This document shows positions 59,980 through 64,000 of a stretch of 64,000 nucleotides of DNA, piece by piece. The stretch comes from Gerris lacustris. Taxonomy: Eukaryota; Arthropoda; Insecta; Hemiptera; Gerridae. Position numbers and translations under genes: made by a program. Under the pieces are notes generated by a model that had not been told where the DNA came from, ran no database searches, and was given only the letters and a program-made list of their open reading frames with translations. Every line of letters begins with the position of its first letter. The first letter of the stretch is position 1. The DNA lies in assembly GCA_951217055.1 (NCBI GenBank), contig OX578280.1, forward strand, positions 4,340,001-4,404,000, read 5' to 3'.

Positions 59980-60339
59980 TAGGGTTGGGACATCGATAGG
60001 CAAACATCGATGTTTCCGATACATCGACATCGAAAGAACAAACATCGATGTTAGCCAAAACATCGATGTTTTCGATACATCGGCATCGGTCCTCCGAGCT
60101 GAGGAGCAAAAAAAAAAAAAGGTCACCACTTTCAAAAAATCTCTCCTTTTCGTCCCCGATTTTCGTTGTCGTTCATTTTTTAGGCTGCGCTGGATCGATA
60201 ACATCGACCTTTTCGATGTTTCAGGAAAACATCGATGTTGACCGATACATCGAAAGATCAACATCGATGTTAAACATCGATTTTTTAAAGTCCGATACAT
60301 CGATGTTTTCGATACATCGACATCGATGTCCCAACCCTA
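59980..60339. mobile_element. hAT-type MITE packed with ACATCGATGT (360 bp)
   Basis: Ends tagggttgggacatcgat and atcgatgtcccaaccctag with exact 8-bp target duplications GTTTGTTC at 59972-59979 and 60340-60347. It interrupts a family B copy. Words acatcgatgtt, gatacatcga and their complements recur more than ten times. Open frames on both strands are repeats of these words. Confidence 0.93.
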
Positions 60340-61755
60340 GTTTGTTCTGGGGAATGAAAATATTTTATGTCACGGACTTCAAAAATTCCATGGCAGAAAT
60401 CTGTTAAAGACATCAGGGAACATTTTTGGTTCCACATCTGTCTTTTGATCTGTCACTCAATATTTGCCAACCAACACATCATAGAAACTACACGTCCGAT
60501 TTTAATGAAATTTTCATGGTTGGTCATAATTGGCCCATTGTTGGTCCCATATAAGTTACATAATTATTTTATTCAATATTAAAAGTGAATAGACAGTTTA
60601 AATTAATATGGGACCATCTGTGAGATTCATTTAACAAACCATCCAATTTTTTTAAAAAATTGGATGAATACATTGAATGATATTACTGTTTATAAGAACA
60701 AATTTCATGTAAGCAGAAGAAATCAATGGGCGCATTTTGTAACAGCGGGCTAATTATGACTTATCATCTAAATTTAATTAAAATCGGACAAGTAGTTTTA
60801 AGATAGGGTAGTTTTCAAAAATGTTGACATTATACACCTGTGCAATAGGGTGGGCCTTAATAATGAACATTTTTTAATTTTAGCTCCCAATCCCTAACTT
60901 TGTGCGAATACATGAAAAAATGATTTTTGAAAAGTTTCAGGTCAATCAGAAAATTTTAAATGGTGCCGCTTTTTATTTGAAAATTGGTATATAAAAAAAT
61001 CAATAAAATAGCGATTTCTTCTAGAAAATTTCAAAATATCACGTTTATAATGCAATATTATCCGTGATTTTTTTTATTTACATAAATGATATACTTTTAT
61101 TAACTAATATAACTCAAAAGTAAGGCAATAAGAAAAGAGATAAATTGTTTAGAGATATACATACATAGCAAAATAGTAAAAATTGGGAAAAAATTTTGTT
61201 TTTCGTATGAATTTCGTAATTATTTTAATCATATGAACAAAATTTAATGCTTTAACATACATTAAATGGTACTACAGGTTATGTACTTCATATTAATACG
61301 TATTAACAATGCATACCTATCATAGTTTTTTTTTAAACTAGTAACATACATACTAGTGGAGTAAATGAAGCTATAACATAAGCCACATTTTGAACGAAAA
61401 AGACTGTCTTTTGAGTTTGAATATCTTTTATGCATGATTTTTTATTTTGGATTGCAAACAAGGAATAAGAGTTTTGGGGGTCGCTGATTACGAATTTGAA
61501 GTCAAAAATAAAAAATTAAAAAAAATGGCGGCCCTAGGATGGCGGGAAAAATCTTCCGTTTTATACGAAATTCGTGATAATTATACATAAATTAAGAACT
61601 AAACATCTAACCAAAGTTTTTTTGGAGGTCGCTGATTATGAATTTAAGGTAACAATACAAAATAGTAGAAAAAATGTTTGATTTTATTAAAATATTCATA
61701 AAGCAATAACATGCATTGTATAACATACATAATAAAATAGCAAACATAGTGGATA
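60340..61755. other. Downstream intron: family B pair and unassigned repeat
   Basis: 60340-60560 is the remainder of the interrupted family B copy and 60590-60810 an opposed copy. 60830-61740 has two units around ggtcgctgattacgaatttg and tggcggccctaggatggcgg. No exon 11 was recognised. Confidence 0.5.
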
Positions 61756-61990
61756 CTAGTGATGCGGTGCATAAAGAACTCGCATAGATTGAGGTCTTAT
61801 GAGTACATCACCCATACTATGTTCTCAATATTGCTACCAGGATAATTTTTCGGTGAAAACCTAACATATTCTTATTCAACCTGAAAACAGGTTTAAAATC
61901 ATTTTACGAAAAACAGCAATAAGCTTACTTTTTAACACCCTCATCTCGGTCACATTTGTTGAAAACTTTACTACTCATAAAGCCTTTTAA

Positions 61991-62307
61991 CCCTTTATAG
62001 GGCAAGTCAAAAATTAAATTTTTGTCGTTAACGGTCAGTGTCCACTTAAGGGGACACCCTGAAAACCCCTTGGTTTAGTTTGTCTCAGCTGTTTATAGAC
62101 TGATTTTGTAATGATGGATTTAAAAAGCATTATTGCGTCGATATAAAGACATATCGATAGTGTTTTTGTTTGAAAACATGACGTATTTTTTTTATTTTCT
62201 CTTCTAGAACTATATATACATAGTAGCTATACATATCAATATATATGTCTTGCCCATTCAGGGTGCCTCAAGAGTGTCTAATATATTAGACACTAACCTA
62301 TAAAGGG
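61991..62307. mobile_element. piggyBac-type MITE (317 bp)
   Basis: Ends CCCTTTATAGG and CCTATAAAGGG are flanked on both sides by TTAA (61987-61990 and 62308-62311), the diagnostic piggyBac target. Interior has agtgtccacttaaggggaca and a TA-rich part. Noncoding. Confidence 0.9.
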
Positions 62308-62464
62308 TTAAAACAATGTATGGTATATCATTCTGACTACAATCTTCCTCTTTAATCGTCATATTATAGGACCGAGATGATGTGAGCCGAATTAAATTTC
62401 GTATAAATTCGCAAGTTCTCAGGAGCTAAAATGTTTTCCTTTCATCCATACATAATCCATATTT

Positions 62465-63660
62465 AATAAAGTCATTGAAGGCTCACCACGCTCACCAGTT
62501 TTTACCTATATAATCTTTATTTAATAATATTAATGCAGGCTCGCTACGCTCGCCTGGTTATATAGCGCTTGTAACTAATATTTATTTAATAATAGTAATA
62601 CATGCTCGCTACGCTCGCCAATTTATACCGCATTTCTATATAATATTTATTTAATAAAAATATTGCGGTTTCGCTGCGCTCGCCTGTTTATATAGCATTT
62701 TTACATTATCTTTATTTAATAAAAATTATTGCAGGCTCGCTGCGCTCGCCTGGTTATACAACATTTGTACGTAATATTTATTTAATAATATAAATGCAGG
62801 CTCGCTACGCTCGCCGGTTTATACAACATTTCACATAATCTTAATTTAATAACGTTAATGCAGGCTCGCTTCGCTCGCCTGCTTATATAGCATGCATTTG
62901 TAGTAAATATTTTATTTAATAAAATGATTGCAGGCTCACTACGCTCGCCTGTTATAAATGTAATATTAATGCAGGCTCGCTACGCTCGCCTGTTTATACA
63001 GTATTTCTACATAATCTTTATTTAATAATATTATTGCAGGCTCGCTGCGCTCGCCTGTTCATACAGCATACATTTGTAGTAAATATTTTATTTAATAAAA
63101 TGATTGCAGATAAAAGTAATATTAATACAGACTCGCTACGCTCGCCTGTTTATACAGCATTTCTACATAATCTTTATTTAATAATATTAATGCAGGCTCG
63201 CTATGCTCGCCTGTTATAAAAGCATTACTGCATAATCTTTATTTAATAATATTATTGCAGGCTCGCTGCGCTCGCCTGTTATAAAAGCATTTCTGCATAA
63301 TCTTTATTTAATAATATTAATGCAGGCTCGCTACGCTCGCCTGTTATAAAAGCATTTCTGCATAATCTTTATTTAATAATATTATTGCAGGCTCGCTGCG
63401 CTCGCCTGTTATAACAGCATTCCTGCATAATCTTTATTTAATAATATTAATGCAGGCTCGCTACGCTCGCCTGTTATAAAAGCATTTCTGCATAATCTTT
63501 ATTTAATAATATTATTGCAGGCTCGCCTGTTTATACAGCATTTGTAGTAAATATTTTATTTAATAAAATTATTGCAGGCTCACTACGCTCACCTGTTGTA
63601 AAAGTATTTGTACATAATAATTATATAATAAAATGAATGCCAGCTCGCTGTGCTCGCCTT
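62465..63660 (-). repeat. Tandem array with GGCTCGCTACGCTCGCC core
   Basis: About 19 units of roughly 65 bp, the reverse complement of the 5485-6730 array. From 63150 to 63500 units alternate gctacgctcgc and gctgcgctcgc with a two-unit period, evidence of block duplication. Confidence 0.93.
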
Positions 63661-63719
63661 TTTATACAGTATTAGTACATAATCTGTAGCCTTTAAAATT
63701 CCTTTAAACGAATTATAAC

Positions 63720-64000
63720 ATGTTATGCAGATATGTAAAACTTTTTTTTGTTTTCTTTATATTGGCCGCCATTTTAAAAATATTATGTGTGAAATTTGAA
63801 TAGTTGGATATTCCTTTTCTAGACTTCAAGAGCTTTAAATTGATGTATAACATGTCATACTGACTAAAAACTGTTTGTTTATTCGTCCGCCATATTGACC
63901 GCCATCTTGAAAATATTAAGTGTAAAATTTTATTAGTTACATATTCTTATCCTCCTCTTAAAGGCCTTTAAAACGATGTATAACACATTATGCTGGATAT
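63720..64000 (-). repeat. ATGGCGG array, inverted, truncated by window end
   Basis: Units contain tggccgccattttaaaaata, attgatgtataacatgtcat and ccgccatcttgaaaat, the inverse of the 4490-5400 array. At least two units plus a partial one. Confidence 0.88.

Larger units (their letters stand above)
61756..64000 (-). mobile_element. Composite satellite-bearing element, minus-oriented copy (cut by window end)
   Basis: It starts ctagtgatgcggtgcataaa, the exact inverse of the tail at 7068-7088, followed by the shared tail (catactatgttctcaata), the GCGAGC array (62465-63660) and the ATGGCGG array (63720 to the end). A piggyBac MITE is inserted at 61991-62307. Part of the interior (62310-62450) has no match in the first copy. 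Confidence 0.75.

Noticed and set aside
60048..60407. Open frames on both strands with SMFSIHRHR / STSMF-type repeats
   Set aside because: Caused by repeated acatcgatgt words in a hAT MITE.

Overview
This is a eukaryotic, AT-rich, intron-heavy window, almost certainly from an insect genome. Supporting signs are GT-AG introns, an animal haem-peroxidase gene, tRNA-derived SINEs, a non-LTR retrotransposon and many small DNA transposons. A hemipteran-like, repeat-bloated genome is plausible, but the order cannot be fixed from sequence alone. There is no operon structure, CRISPR array, tRNA gene or rRNA operon.

Only one host gene can be supported. It is a plus-strand animal haem-peroxidase-family gene whose ten visible coding exons lie at 14264-14409, 30027-30153, 31677-31916, 41933-42075, 42720-42881, 49392-49575, 51702-51918, 55766-55921, 58957-59134 and 59642-59810. 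All intron phases agree and all introns are GT-AG. Together the exons give 1,722 nt (about 573 residues) over 45.5 kb. The gene is incomplete at both ends: exon 1 starts mid-codon after an acceptor and exon 10 ends at a donor. The distal histidine, catalytic arginine and calcium loop are kept. The proximal haem-ligand histidine, its Asn partner, the neighbouring Arg and the haem-ester Asp are replaced, so this domain looks like an intact pseudo-peroxidase. A second, active domain may follow beyond the window, as in insect double peroxidases.

The rest is mobile and repetitive DNA. Region 1-14.2 kb holds interspersed repeats, a SINE with target duplications, two hAT MITEs, a composite satellite-bearing element (4.3-7.1 kb) with a Harbinger MITE inside, TA microsatellites and a 5S-like fragment. 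Intron 1 (14.4-30 kb) holds inverted-repeat elements, one with a broken zinc-ribbon-like coding relic, two copies of a ~610-bp element, foldback MITEs, a Crypton-like small ORF and a 38-bp satellite. Intron 2 carries a Harbinger element with a transposase relic. Intron 3 is a nest: a ~5.9-kb inverted-repeat structure hosts a hAT with its C-terminal transposase domain and a 2.8-kb hAT filled with a 62-bp satellite. Intron 5 contains a 5'-truncated LINE with an intact reverse-transcriptase ORF and a SINE. Intron 6 holds a 1,000-bp palindromic element loaded with nuclear-receptor half-sites. Intron 7 carries a SINE and a 1.4-kb hAT. Intron 8 carries 20-bp and 120-bp tandem arrays. Intron 9 is largely tandem copies of the exon-10 splice acceptor. 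Past exon 10 come an ATCGAT-rich hAT MITE, a piggyBac MITE and an inverted second copy of the composite satellite element running off the end.

At least seven insertions show exact 8-bp target duplications and four insertions interrupt copies of one older repeat family, so a relative chronology can be read directly.
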